Shown in pieces: positions 42,483 through 51,681 of a stretch of DNA of 64,000 nucleotides. The notes under the pieces are model-generated. The model ran no database searches and was not told the origin of the DNA. It saw only the letters and a list, made by a program, of their open reading frames with translations. Source of the stretch: a virus; the IMG/VR virus record IMGVR_UViG_3300026097_001455, positions 16,862-80,861 of that record, one strand, 5' to 3'. A program made the translations under genes and the position numbers. Each line of letters begins with the position of its first letter. The first letter of the stretch is position 1.

Positions 42483-43412
42483 TTAATTTCTTGTTTGAGC
42501 ACCTGGGTCAACTCCTCCTATTACTGAGCCTGTTCCTGTTCCTGAGCCTCCTCCAGAGCTTATTGGTCCTGATGGCTGGCTTGGCTCAGGTTCTCCAGCA
42601 CCTGGCTCAGGCTCACTACCGCCAGAGTCATCTCCTGAATCATCATTTATACCTGGTGGTATTATAATTTCTACATCAATAACTTCAAAATCACCGCCAT
42701 CATCTCCATCATCGTTATCACCACCCAAATCAAGCTCTGTTATTGGGTCTAAAGGAGCTATTATTTCTGGTAGGTCTCCAAAATCATTACCACCCCCATC
42801 TGGCTGAAACTCTTCGATTATAGCCTGTATGTTATCGAAAAAAAACTTTTGCCTATCCATCATTCCAGAGCTTCTCTTTATGTGAACTGGTACATAATAG
42901 CTTTCGTCTGTACTATATGTTGTTAAGGCAGAATAAACTCTAAAATTCCTAGTACCCTGATCAATACTTTGCGGCAAATAGTTAAGGTACTTTCCAAAAG
43001 AAACTCCATCATAATTATAAACCATATTTTCTACAACTGTTATACCAGTTGTTCCAGTTAGCGCCCCAACTATAGCTGTACCAGATGGAACTTGATTGTT
43101 TATAACGCTTGATTCGTAGTATTCATTAAACACAGTAGCTATCTTCAAATCACTATTCCATATTTCAGCAAATTCAATAGTCGTTGTACTGGCAGTTAAA
43201 TAAGAAAAGAAATCATTAATTATTCTCTCGTTGTTTTCATCATTTAAAAAACCTCTAATATTATCTTCATTAACAACTCCGCCACCTAATCCTTGGATAT
43301 TATTTACCTGATACTGGTTAATATCCTGAAGAGCTGAGTCAGTTGCTATTTCTGGAGCTGTTGTACCAGAAGAAAACCTTGGATTAAGTAATATAGTGTG
43401 CCTTTGAATCAT
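42483..43412 (-). CDS. Virion structural protein with acidic Pro/Gly-rich tail
   Basis: A 309-residue protein. Residues 1-205 look folded (mixed alpha/beta, FFSYLTASTTTIEFAEIW). Residues 205-309 are low complexity: Asp/Gly repeats, then E-P/G-E-P-E-P and Gly/Ser stretches, reflected in short DNA repeats near 42540-42640. The start shares one base with the stop of the upstream gene. Its place among baseplate genes suggests a tail component. Family unknown. Confidence 0.65.
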   Translation of the reverse strand: MIQRHTILLNPRFSSGTTAPEIATDSALQDINQYQVNNIQGLGGGVVNEDNIRGFLNDENNERIINDFFSYLTASTTTIEFAEIWNSDLKIATVFNEYYESSVINNQVPSGTAIVGALTGTTGITVVENMVYNYDGVSFGKYLNYLPQSIDQGTRNFRVYSALTTYSTDESYYVPVHIKRSSGMMDRQKFFFDNIQAIIEEFQPDGGGNDFGDLPEIIAPLDPITELDLGGDNDDGDDGGDFEVIDVEIIIPPGINDDSGDDSGGSEPEPGAGEPEPSQPSGPISSGGGSGTGTGSVIGGVDPGAQTRN

Positions 43413-43927
43413 TATTTGTTAATATCTATATTGAAATAATCTGCTTTAGAGATAATGTGATCAGCCTGAAGCGTTAGTACATCAAGATCATCAAGAGTGG
43501 TTTCAGAAGAAGTTCCTCTATTCCAAGGGAATTCGTTGATTCCTATGGCATCAAACCATTCTCTAACCTCAGTGTTAGTAAACTCTGCAGTCTCTGGTCT
43601 AACATCTCTGATTTTATTTATCATAGGAGAAGTTAAATCACTACCAAACAAGACTTTGTTTTGATTAATTGAGTCAAAGAAAGATAGCTCAAAAAAATAT
43701 GGGTTGATTTCTTGCCTAACAATAGGTTGTATTTCATCATCCTTATCTATTTGAATGTATTCATACACCTCGTTTGTTCTCTTGATAAAGATTGGAATAT
43801 GGAAGTCGTGTTCTGGAAATCTTTTTTTAACATTTCTGTCATCCCATACAAAATCCCAACACCCTGGGGCTACTAGCTCAGCCTCAACGTATATCTTAAG
43901 TTGTTGTATGTTATCAATCGGTTCCAT
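43412..43927 (-). CDS. Hypothetical structural protein
   Basis: A 171-residue protein (MEPIDNIQQLKIYVEAEL). Aromatic-rich segments (GCWDFVWDDRNVKKRFPEHD, NPYFFELSFFDS) suggest a compact fold. No motif recognised. First gene of a minus operon, with a late-type motif only four bases before the ATG, so the message may be nearly leaderless or the motif may act otherwise. Coupled to the next gene by TAATG. Confidence 0.65.
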   Translation of the reverse strand: MEPIDNIQQLKIYVEAELVAPGCWDFVWDDRNVKKRFPEHDFHIPIFIKRTNEVYEYIQIDKDDEIQPIVRQEINPYFFELSFFDSINQNKVLFGSDLTSPMINKIRDVRPETAEFTNTEVREWFDAIGINEFPWNRGTSSETTLDDLDVLTLQADHIISKADYFNIDINK

Positions 43928-43931
43928 TTGT

Positions 43932-43939
43932 TATAAATA
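43932..43939 (-). promoter_or_regulatory. Late-type motif very close to a start codon
   Basis: Minus-strand CTATTTATAA ends four bases before the ATG at 43927. If it is a -10 element, transcription would start at or inside the first codons. Confidence 0.4.
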
Positions 43940-43953
43940 GTAGCTATTAAAAT

Positions 43954-46026
43954 TTAGGAAAGCACCTTAGACATCTCTATAATATCATAGCAATTTATTA
44001 TTTGAGAAGTAAGAGGGTTTGGTCTAAATTGAGGCGTAAATGCTGGGATTCTTTCATTCTTAGCTTGAGCATCTGTATAACCTTGAACATTTGCTGCTAT
44101 AAAGGCAAGGCCATTTAAGTAATATCCATTAGAATCAAAATCATATGTACTAACGTTACAAACAGATGAGTCATTACTAGGAAGCGATGGAGCATCAACG
44201 TCTCTAATAGGCGTAACTAGGTAATAGTCATTTCCAGAAGTAGATGCAGCTAACGACTGAGCTGGAACGGTTACGCTTTTATAACCCCTCTTATTAATTC
44301 TAAATAAATAATTAGCTACTGTATTGTTATTATCATTAGCATATAACCTAATTTCAAAAGGAATTTGATCTGTTATTTCAAAAACTCTTCCATTTGGATA
44401 ATCTGGGGTATTATCATTTCCTTGCAAGGCCGTTTCAGGATTTAGAAGGCTAGACCCTGGAGCACTAGGTATCCAACCATTTACACTATTGGCTGGATGC
44501 TTGGCCGTAAGGGTAACTTCTGGACCACTCCTACTTATGTTAAATATCCTATCAACACCTATGTCATCAAAAGCGCTTTGAAGTTCATTTTCAAATTCCT
44601 CTGCAGCAAGTCTTATAGGACCTATTTCAACTCCATTAATAAAGAACGTGCTATTATAAACATTAGTTACAAAAAAATTACCAGCACTAACCTCTTTAAA
44701 GTTAAATACCGCTTGTTCTCTTGGTAAAGTGTCATGATCTACGTATTTAGTCTCAATATCTAGCGTTATAGTTTGTCCTGCACCAAAAAATTGTTCACCA
44801 AGAGTAACGCCTGGTATAATGGGGAGGGTTGTTGTATCACCACTGTTTATAATTTCTAACTCAAAGGTATCGTTTGGATAAAATCTGTAATTTTGCTGAA
44901 ATTGACCTATTCCTCCAGCACCAGGTCTTCCTCCAAATGCATTAAGTTCTACTCCAGGTATTCTTGGAGCAAGGCTTTCTTCTTGACTTGATGGGTTGGT
45001 AACAGGAGTTATGTTTTGAATAATCTTTTGAAAATTGAAGTTTACGTATTTCTTTGGCGTCTGGTCAATTATACTTACAGTTGTTGATGGTATGTTAACC
45101 ACTCCGTTATTTAAAGTTACGTTAACTGGGTTGGTAAGATCAAACTTAGCAATTTCTATACTTTTCTCAACAATAAAATCCTCAAGAGAATCAAATGGTA
45201 TAGTTTTATACTGCTCTCCAACAGACCAGTTAAGAGTAACAGGGAATGTTGTTCCAGGAGTATTAAAATCAACGCCAGGAGCTGCATCTGTATAGGTCTC
45301 TACGAAAGATGAAGCTAAATCAATTGTTACGCTTTCATTACCAAATACACTTGGCTCATTGAGGTAAACTCGTATATCTGTACCATTCCCTTCAATCAAC
45401 GTATATGCAGACCTCTCAAAAGAAACATTTCTTGTTTTAATTTCCTCTATCTGAAGGGGTTTTTTAATCCAATGCTTATTGTAGAAAAATGGAAAGTCAT
45501 TCTCTATTGTTGCAAATTGTCCATTAAATCCTATATCAACTGTTTCTGTTCCATAATCAATAAAATCACCATCAGCTCCATAAAACACAAGTTGTTGTTC
45601 AAAAACTTGATCTGCTGTATTAACTCCGTTCCCTTCAATTTTAATCCAAATAGAGTCTGATAACTGATAGTTGTCAAGCTCGATAATATATTTACCATCT
45701 TGTTTTCCGTATACGTTAAAATCACCGTACCCAAGAGAGTTTGTTGTTGTTGCGTAAACTTGACTTGTTAGGCCAGAGTCTGAGTACACTCTAATAGGGA
45801 GATTGTCGCAATCAATTACTGTAGAATCTACTATACCATATATCCTAAAGCTTCTAGATTCATTTCTCTCTTTTCTAAACTGTTCAGCAAGATCAAAGTT
45901 GTTATCATATTTTTCTTTCTTAATCTGCTTAAACGTCTTTTGTAGATTAACATTAAGAAATATGTCATCTAGACCTTTAGCTAAAAAATCTTCACTACCT
46001 AATACTATTTTCTTTTTATCATCCAT
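43954..46026 (-). CDS. Large tail/baseplate protein with regulatory-like beta sandwich
   Basis: A 690-residue beta-rich protein. Residues about 56-120 (FRIYGIVDSTVIDCDNLPI, TTNSLGYGDFNVYG, DGKYIIELDN) resemble a carboxypeptidase-regulatory-like domain, like the one in the plus-strand gene at 38293. The remainder has many strand-forming segments and ends with IINCYDIIEMSKVL. It lies two bases after the 1048-residue gene and in the baseplate block. Likely a baseplate periphery or fibre-base protein; exact equivalence unknown. Confidence 0.65.
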   Translation of the reverse strand: MDDKKKIVLGSEDFLAKGLDDIFLNVNLQKTFKQIKKEKYDNNFDLAEQFRKERNESRSFRIYGIVDSTVIDCDNLPIRVYSDSGLTSQVYATTTNSLGYGDFNVYGKQDGKYIIELDNYQLSDSIWIKIEGNGVNTADQVFEQQLVFYGADGDFIDYGTETVDIGFNGQFATIENDFPFFYNKHWIKKPLQIEEIKTRNVSFERSAYTLIEGNGTDIRVYLNEPSVFGNESVTIDLASSFVETYTDAAPGVDFNTPGTTFPVTLNWSVGEQYKTIPFDSLEDFIVEKSIEIAKFDLTNPVNVTLNNGVVNIPSTTVSIIDQTPKKYVNFNFQKIIQNITPVTNPSSQEESLAPRIPGVELNAFGGRPGAGGIGQFQQNYRFYPNDTFELEIINSGDTTTLPIIPGVTLGEQFFGAGQTITLDIETKYVDHDTLPREQAVFNFKEVSAGNFFVTNVYNSTFFINGVEIGPIRLAAEEFENELQSAFDDIGVDRIFNISRSGPEVTLTAKHPANSVNGWIPSAPGSSLLNPETALQGNDNTPDYPNGRVFEITDQIPFEIRLYANDNNNTVANYLFRINKRGYKSVTVPAQSLAASTSGNDYYLVTPIRDVDAPSLPSNDSSVCNVSTYDFDSNGYYLNGLAFIAANVQGYTDAQAKNERIPAFTPQFRPNPLTSQIINCYDIIEMSKVLS

Positions 46027-46028
46027 AA

Positions 46029-49000
46029 TTAGATAATTTCAATGGGCAATCCTTGTAGTCCATCATTAAACGATTCTCCACCACATATTGAGGAAATGGG
46101 TGAGCCTTGAAATCTGATCGCAAACAACCCACCGTTATTATTTGTGTTTGGTGTTTTAAATAAAGCTCCATCCATTTTTACAGAACTTTCCCACTTACTT
46201 CCACTTCCCCCAAATGTACCACTCGTATCACAACTTTGGTTGTTCTCATTGTATTGAGTTCTTAGGTTCGTATATATAGAAACCAGATAATAATTAGGAG
46301 GAGTAGTATCTGCAGCAACTGCTGTAGAACCTATTGTATAGTCATAAAAAACAGAATGAGATGAAGGAGTCCAAGCAGAGCCATCATCTTTTCTGTGAGT
46401 AATGTTTATAAATCTCATTGTATAATTTGCAGTATTATATTTACTGGTTCCAAAATCAAAGTTAGAATTACCTGGTAATTCAATAACAAGATTATCCAAC
46501 GCTATGTTTGTTGCATCGAATACAAAAGATTCTCCAGGGGCTAATTCAACAGCCGTCCCTGGTATTAACACATCTATATTACCATTGTTAGTTATTTCAA
46601 TTTGTAAAAACTGATAGTTTTGTGAGCCATGTATTCCTCCTACAGCTCTAGAAAAACATTCTTCTCTATCGTTAGGACCTGAGTTTTTAACTGCAGATTT
46701 AATCCTTCTAGTGTTGCCACCTCTTTGGTAGTATATTGACTGAAATCTATAAACAGCAGATGTAGGAATAACTTCTGGTTCAATGTCATTTCTTTCCTTC
46801 GGATTAACCAGTCTATACAAATCAAGCGAGCCTTCTGAAAAAGTTGCATCATCATCTAGTGCAAGAGCTAAATCACGATCTTCGATATTGTAAACATCAA
46901 TAAATTGATTTTGAGCACCGACAATTATACCCTGACCTTCCTCTCCCAAAGAAAGAACACCTGGACCAAAAGCAGAGCTAAGCGTTGTATTTGGAGCTAC
47001 TGAAGGTGGAAATATTGCATCTCCCCAAGGGTTTATAGAAATTGGCGGCCAACCTTCGGGCTTTAACCAGTATCCATACCCGCACTCTACTCTTTGATAC
47101 TTCTCTCCATTTAATACACTTGACGCCCCTGGGTCAATCGGGAAGGCTGGATTAGATGGTTCATAACCATTGGAATACTTTTCATTCCAAGCAACTCCTC
47201 TTTCGTATTTGTATATATAACTCCTTGTTACTTCTTTTGAAAATCTATTTCTAATCCAGGCTGAATTTGTACTACTAAACTGAACTCCATAGCCTCCTGT
47301 ATTGGCAGCACTATTTAAAAACAGAGGAAAACCTATTTCGTCACCATCTTTATACAAAGGCTGCTCTAAGAATGCGTTGTTGCTAGAGTTTGTAAGCCTT
47401 GTGTTAATATCTCCTCTGTCAAAATTTGGGTCAGATGGTCTTTCAGGAATTCTATATGGCTCTGGATAATTGTGGTCCCAAGGTCTGTCGTATGGCGGAG
47501 ACACTAAAGGAGATACGGTAGTGTTTTTTCTATCTGAAAGCTCCCCTCTATTTAAGTGATAATGATCTCTACCCACCCATCCTGGTGACGAAAAACCCCA
47601 ATCTCTTTGAAAGCCAGTTGTCCTAAATGTAGTAGAAGGCTGGTCGTAGTACATCTTCATCTGATAACCCGCAAGCCACACGCCTTTTTGCGAAGGGAAA
47701 TTTATTGGAGCACCGTTTGCATTAGTTCTGTAACCATTAGGGTCATACATATTTGCACGAAGCTTAAATGCTTTAAATCCATGGTTGAAAAAACTTGCTC
47801 GTCTCTTAAGTTGTATAAACTCACTCCCCCACTGAAGCGTTTGATCTTCGTCTTTATCATAAATGTCTTGTATTTCTACAATTGGAATATTGGTTGTGGG
47901 GAACCCTTCCTTAGACATATCTCTCACATCAACATTAAGAGACGGAGCAAAATTTAAGAGTTCAGCAGAGCCTAACAAATTACCTTTATAAGCCATTGGT
48001 GCTACATAATAAGTAGCCCACTTTCTAAGATCATAATTAACAGTAACATTCAACTCCGTGTATCCAGTCTGAGTATTCCCCCACGCAGGCACAACATCAA
48101 TTGGAAATTGTTTAAATGAAAAACTAGGAACTGAATCCACTACAACATCATCACCAGTTCCTGGAGGAAATGGATAAAAATTAAGCGCTATTTCATCTTT
48201 AGTAAGCCCTTGCTTAAACATATCTACTTCAAACACAACAATCTGAGTTCCTATTGGAGCATCATAAATAATAAACTCTCCATTCTCATTTGTTGTAGTT
48301 ACGTACTTATACTGATCTGGAACTGTTGTAAACTGAGATGCTGATCTTAAGTACTGAGTATCAGCGCTAAATGATTCTATGTTAAAATACTCGGAAGGGT
48401 TTGTGTTTTCTCTAAGATTAAGAAAAAGTCTGTCTCCATTTTCAGAAATAGACGAAGACGTTGGGTATTCTTCAGAGGGGTTGAATATGCCTATAGGAAC
48501 ATTCCTAAGAGGAATCTTTATAGGGTTCCCTTCAATATCTTTTATTGTTTGAAGTGCTGTGAGTCTACCAAACACAACTCCTGTATCAGCTTCTTGAGTT
48601 GGTATACTATTAACTAAATTGTTATAAATGTCTAGTGTATCAAGCGTTCCATAACTTCTGTTTAGCTTTACATTCACAAAGAAATCATCAATCTCTTGGT
48701 AATTAGAAAACACGAACTCACAATGCCAAGGCGTAGTTGTTGACACAGAATTTGGCTGTATCGCCAGAGTTCCACTACCATTAGGGTCAAGCGCACTTAC
48801 TCCTCCATTGGGAGAGAGAACTGTCTGAATAGCTTTAGTTAAGCCTGACTCAATCTGCCTAATCCTTTCTTCTTCAATAATTGTAGAATAATCCTCAGTA
48901 TAAGAATATCCAGTTAAATAATTATTAGTATATGAGGTGACAGGCACATAGTTGTTGTCGTCATTAAGAGTCCATATGTTTTCGCCATCAAAAGTGGAAG

Positions 49001-49175
49001 CTCTAACTGGTTGATTAAGAGAATTAAGCTCTACTATGGTTGGAGATATATTGGTAGAGTTTTCATCAATACTGTTAGTATTTTGGACGTATACATCTAA
49101 GTGTGTACTAAAGTACATTAGAGTGGTGCCGCTAGTAAACTGCTTTAACTGTATCTCTTCCCTTTCAAAACTCAT
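46029..49175 (-). CDS. Very large virion structural protein
   Basis: A 1048-residue protein, the second largest here. It is beta-rich, high in N, T, S, P and Y, with recognisable sandwich-like stretches (ENGEFIIYDAPIGTQIVVFEV, about 310-330) and a central P/Y/D-rich part (about 530-600). The spacing of large baseplate-block genes suggests a baseplate wedge or side-fibre protein. No enzyme motif seen. Leader contains CTATATTTAG, a weak variant of the late-type motif, after a terminator for the gene upstream. Confidence 0.65.
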   Translation of the reverse strand: MSFEREEIQLKQFTSGTTLMYFSTHLDVYVQNTNSIDENSTNISPTIVELNSLNQPVRASTFDGENIWTLNDDNNYVPVTSYTNNYLTGYSYTEDYSTIIEEERIRQIESGLTKAIQTVLSPNGGVSALDPNGSGTLAIQPNSVSTTTPWHCEFVFSNYQEIDDFFVNVKLNRSYGTLDTLDIYNNLVNSIPTQEADTGVVFGRLTALQTIKDIEGNPIKIPLRNVPIGIFNPSEEYPTSSSISENGDRLFLNLRENTNPSEYFNIESFSADTQYLRSASQFTTVPDQYKYVTTTNENGEFIIYDAPIGTQIVVFEVDMFKQGLTKDEIALNFYPFPPGTGDDVVVDSVPSFSFKQFPIDVVPAWGNTQTGYTELNVTVNYDLRKWATYYVAPMAYKGNLLGSAELLNFAPSLNVDVRDMSKEGFPTTNIPIVEIQDIYDKDEDQTLQWGSEFIQLKRRASFFNHGFKAFKLRANMYDPNGYRTNANGAPINFPSQKGVWLAGYQMKMYYDQPSTTFRTTGFQRDWGFSSPGWVGRDHYHLNRGELSDRKNTTVSPLVSPPYDRPWDHNYPEPYRIPERPSDPNFDRGDINTRLTNSSNNAFLEQPLYKDGDEIGFPLFLNSAANTGGYGVQFSSTNSAWIRNRFSKEVTRSYIYKYERGVAWNEKYSNGYEPSNPAFPIDPGASSVLNGEKYQRVECGYGYWLKPEGWPPISINPWGDAIFPPSVAPNTTLSSAFGPGVLSLGEEGQGIIVGAQNQFIDVYNIEDRDLALALDDDATFSEGSLDLYRLVNPKERNDIEPEVIPTSAVYRFQSIYYQRGGNTRRIKSAVKNSGPNDREECFSRAVGGIHGSQNYQFLQIEITNNGNIDVLIPGTAVELAPGESFVFDATNIALDNLVIELPGNSNFDFGTSKYNTANYTMRFINITHRKDDGSAWTPSSHSVFYDYTIGSTAVAADTTPPNYYLVSIYTNLRTQYNENNQSCDTSGTFGGSGSKWESSVKMDGALFKTPNTNNNGGLFAIRFQGSPISSICGGESFNDGLQGLPIEII

Positions 49176-49205
49176 GAAAACCCTTTATTCTAAATATAGA
49201 AAAAG

Positions 49206-49240
49206 AAAAATCTGAGATAAATAGTTAATCCCAGATTTTT
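49206..49240 (-). terminator. Strong rho-independent terminator
   Basis: AAAAATCTG-A-GAT pairs with ATC-C-CAGATTTTT around a nine-base loop; T runs occur on both sides. It ends the gp6-like gene transcript. Confidence 0.85.
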
Positions 49241-49262
49241 CCAAACTAATTATGTATTGTAA

Positions 49263-51158
49263 TTATATTGCAGAGGATGTGTTAGGAGTTCCTGCTGCTG
49301 TTCTTATCAAAATATCCTGTTCTGGAAATCTAACTTCAAACATAGAAGTTGGTGTTCCTTGTATTGCATTGTCTATATATGCAAAACGAGTTCTAAAAGA
49401 CCCAGTGTTTGGATTTTGAGTTCTCTCAAAAGTTGCCTGAGAGTGTCTAGTGTTTGAATAGCTTCCGCCTTCCATGTTGTATATCCTAATATCTACAACA
49501 TTTATAATGCCTGGAATATCTCTGAGCATATCAGTTATATGAGAAACGTAAATATTTTGATTCATTTGCCATTTTTCAACATCAAAGAAATCTCTAATTT
49601 CACTTATAGCTCTTGACTTAACTTCGCTAACATTAAAAGTCTTATCAACAAAAAGATCGACTTCAAGCTGAAGGTTTACAACTTTCCCATCATTTATTTC
49701 AACATAGTCATTTATCATTCTAAATGGAACCATATATCTCTGAATGTTCTGCTTTATTATACTTGTAGATACATCAAGAAGTTTTCCTCCACCATCTCTA
49801 GTCAAAACGTACATCTTGACTTTGTTATCCTCTACTTTGCCAAATATCCTAAATGGTGCTCCAAATTTTCCTGGCATCTGAAATGCCCTAGCAACATAAT
49901 CATCTAGCGTAACAGCTCTTTGTTGAGATGCGAAATTAGCTGCTATATAACTCTTAATTTCTTCAACACTTGGAAGCCCGACCCCACCAATAGCAGGTAT
50001 TGGGTTATTTGCTCTAGTTGAGGAAAGCACAGACTGAACAAGATCGGCATTAGACCCTAACGATAAACTTCTAATATTAGAAACTTCATTAAGGGTGTTT
50101 GCACCCACATTACTAAGAGGTCCTCCACCCGCTCTATATCGTATAAAGATAGTTGAATTAGATGGCACTTGTACACCCAAGGCTGTATTGTTGAGTATCT
50201 CTGAAACATCAAGATTATTTGAGTCGGGGCACTTAGTGGTATTTGTAAGACTGCTAATGTACGCTTCATAAGCATCATAATCCTTAGTTCCTCCACCAAA
50301 AGTGAGTCTGCATGTGCCGTCAGATAAGAACTCCTTTTCAAATCTTTGTTCAACTTCTACATATCTTCCAGTTTTAACTCCGTTAACATCGTTTACAGTA
50401 TCATCATCAAGAAATATTTTATCAGTAGGAAGTGAGTCTACTTCATAATACTTGTTGTCAAAATCATTGAATTCTGCAAAACTTGGAGTCCTTTGTATTC
50501 CAAGGCCATTTAATATAATTACATCAGTAACTTCAAGAACATTTTTATCTGGAAGCTCTACTTGATAAAATGGCTTAGCTTGATTTGCTGGAATTTCGAC
50601 TTTAAAAAGTTTGGTTACCCCAGCTTTAATCTTTTCTCTCTTAATTATTCTGTACCTAACAAGGTCTTGATTACCGTTAAGTATTGGCTCGATAGTTCTA
50701 TTAGCAATCCCATCAGCACTAAAGTCGCTTGCAAAATTTACTTCTTCAGTAGTTTCAAAGGTTTGTCCAGCGCCTCTAATCCTCATGCCTGGTCTATACA
50801 AGGGTAGGTAAGAAGAATCTGGGCCATCTGCTGTAGGTGGCACTTCTATAACAATATCAGCAACTGTTACTGCTGGCCTAACGCCAGGTGGGTTGTATCC
50901 AAATGTCTTAGCAAGTCTATAAACTGACTTTCTTTCTTTAACACCGTCAAGAAACAGCTCGTTGTACTTCTTATCTGTGGCATATGATAATAGATCACCC
51001 ACATAAGCATTAAGTTCAAGCAATGCCATCCCAGGAGACGCTACGTTGAAGTCTTGCCATTGCTCTGGAAAGAATGTCTTCAAATAATTGATTAGATCGC
51101 CTCTAATAGAGGTAAAGTCTCTGCTTAAGTAGTTTACTGTAACTGTTTTTTGCGCCAT
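49263..51158 (-). CDS. Baseplate wedge protein, T4 gp6-like (Baseplate J family)
   Basis: A 631-residue protein. N-terminus V-N-Y-L-S-R-D-F-T-S-I-R-G-D-L and A-S-P-G-M-A-L-L-E-L-N-A-Y-V-G-D-L-L-S-Y (residues 8-60) is the classic start of gp6/baseplate J proteins. C-terminal half has the P-S-V-E-E-I-K-S-Y-I segment and A-V-T-L-D-D-Y-V-A-R-A, also typical. In T4 gp6 forms the ring of the baseplate inner wedge with gp25 and gp53. It follows the gp25-like gene by ten bases, the usual order gp25 then gp6. Confidence 0.9.
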   Translation of the reverse strand: MAQKTVTVNYLSRDFTSIRGDLINYLKTFFPEQWQDFNVASPGMALLELNAYVGDLLSYATDKKYNELFLDGVKERKSVYRLAKTFGYNPPGVRPAVTVADIVIEVPPTADGPDSSYLPLYRPGMRIRGAGQTFETTEEVNFASDFSADGIANRTIEPILNGNQDLVRYRIIKREKIKAGVTKLFKVEIPANQAKPFYQVELPDKNVLEVTDVIILNGLGIQRTPSFAEFNDFDNKYYEVDSLPTDKIFLDDDTVNDVNGVKTGRYVEVEQRFEKEFLSDGTCRLTFGGGTKDYDAYEAYISSLTNTTKCPDSNNLDVSEILNNTALGVQVPSNSTIFIRYRAGGGPLSNVGANTLNEVSNIRSLSLGSNADLVQSVLSSTRANNPIPAIGGVGLPSVEEIKSYIAANFASQQRAVTLDDYVARAFQMPGKFGAPFRIFGKVEDNKVKMYVLTRDGGGKLLDVSTSIIKQNIQRYMVPFRMINDYVEINDGKVVNLQLEVDLFVDKTFNVSEVKSRAISEIRDFFDVEKWQMNQNIYVSHITDMLRDIPGIINVVDIRIYNMEGGSYSNTRHSQATFERTQNPNTGSFRTRFAYIDNAIQGTPTSMFEVRFPEQDILIRTAAGTPNTSSAI

Positions 51159-51168
51159 CTTTTAAATA

Positions 51169-51582
51169 TTAAAAATAAGTATGATCGTCTCCGCCTACTT
51201 CTCCAGGCTCGACAGGAACAACTACGCTAACAGTGTCTTGGAGTCCTCCTAGTTCAAGTATTCTGTAGGCTATTTTAACTTCTAATAAGTTTTGTTGCTC
51301 GGTAAATGTGAATATAATCTCATCAATATCAACCTGAGGTATGTATTCGCCAATCTTTTCTATGAGTTCTTCTCTAAGCCTAGTCTCAGAAATATCATCC
51401 CAAGGTTCAAATATATAGTCCCATAGCGGAGAATATAGATTATTACGCATAACTCTATTTCTTCTCTTTGTAGTTAAAAGAGAGATTAAGTCTGTTTGTA
51501 TCGCCTCTACTGTTGTATTGTTAGAGAAAAACACACCACCCTCTGTGGTCTCCTTAAATGGGAATTTAATACTAATCGGCAT
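51169..51582 (-). CDS. Baseplate wedge protein, T4 gp25-like (GPW family)
   Basis: A 137-residue protein of normal gp25 length. It contains I-Q-T-D-L-I-S-L-L-T-T-K-(R)-x-R-x-x (residues 28-42), Y-S-P-L-W-D-Y-I-F-E-P (49-59) and L-R-E-E-L-I-E-K-I-G-E-Y-I-P (68-81), all typical. gp25 binds the sheath initiator end of the wedge. It leads the gp25-gp6 operon with a late-type promoter, back to back with a plus-strand promoter. Confidence 0.9.
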   Translation of the reverse strand: MPISIKFPFKETTEGGVFFSNNTTVEAIQTDLISLLTTKRRNRVMRNNLYSPLWDYIFEPWDDISETRLREELIEKIGEYIPQVDIDEIIFTFTEQQNLLEVKIAYRILELGGLQDTVSVVVPVEPGEVGGDDHTYF

Positions 51583-51599
51583 ATCACACTTTTGTTTAA

Positions 51600-51607
51600 T
51601 ATAAATA
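51600..51607 (-). promoter_or_regulatory. Late-type promoter motif TATTTATA
   Basis: Minus-strand TATTTATA, 17 bases before the gp25-like ATG. Confidence 0.6.
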
Positions 51608-51660
51608 TGATGACAAAAAAAATAAAGGCCCCAAGAGCCCTTAAAAAAGAAATATAAGAG

Positions 51661-51668
51661 TATTTATA
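51661..51668 (+). promoter_or_regulatory. Late-type promoter motif TATTTATA
   Basis: Plus-strand TATTTATAAG, 13 bases before the ATG at 51682. With 51600-51607 it forms a divergent pair 53 bases apart. Confidence 0.6.
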
Positions 51669-51681
51669 AGAAAACAGTCTT

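Noticed and set aside
42530-42640. Short imperfect DNA repeats (CTCAGG and CCTGGCTC types)
   Set aside because: They encode the Pro/Glu/Gly tail of the structural protein and are too irregular for a separate element or CRISPR.
51617-51645. Possible terminator in the divergent gap before the gp25-like gene
   Set aside because: Only about four base pairs form (AAGG/CCTT) and no transcript needs to end there.
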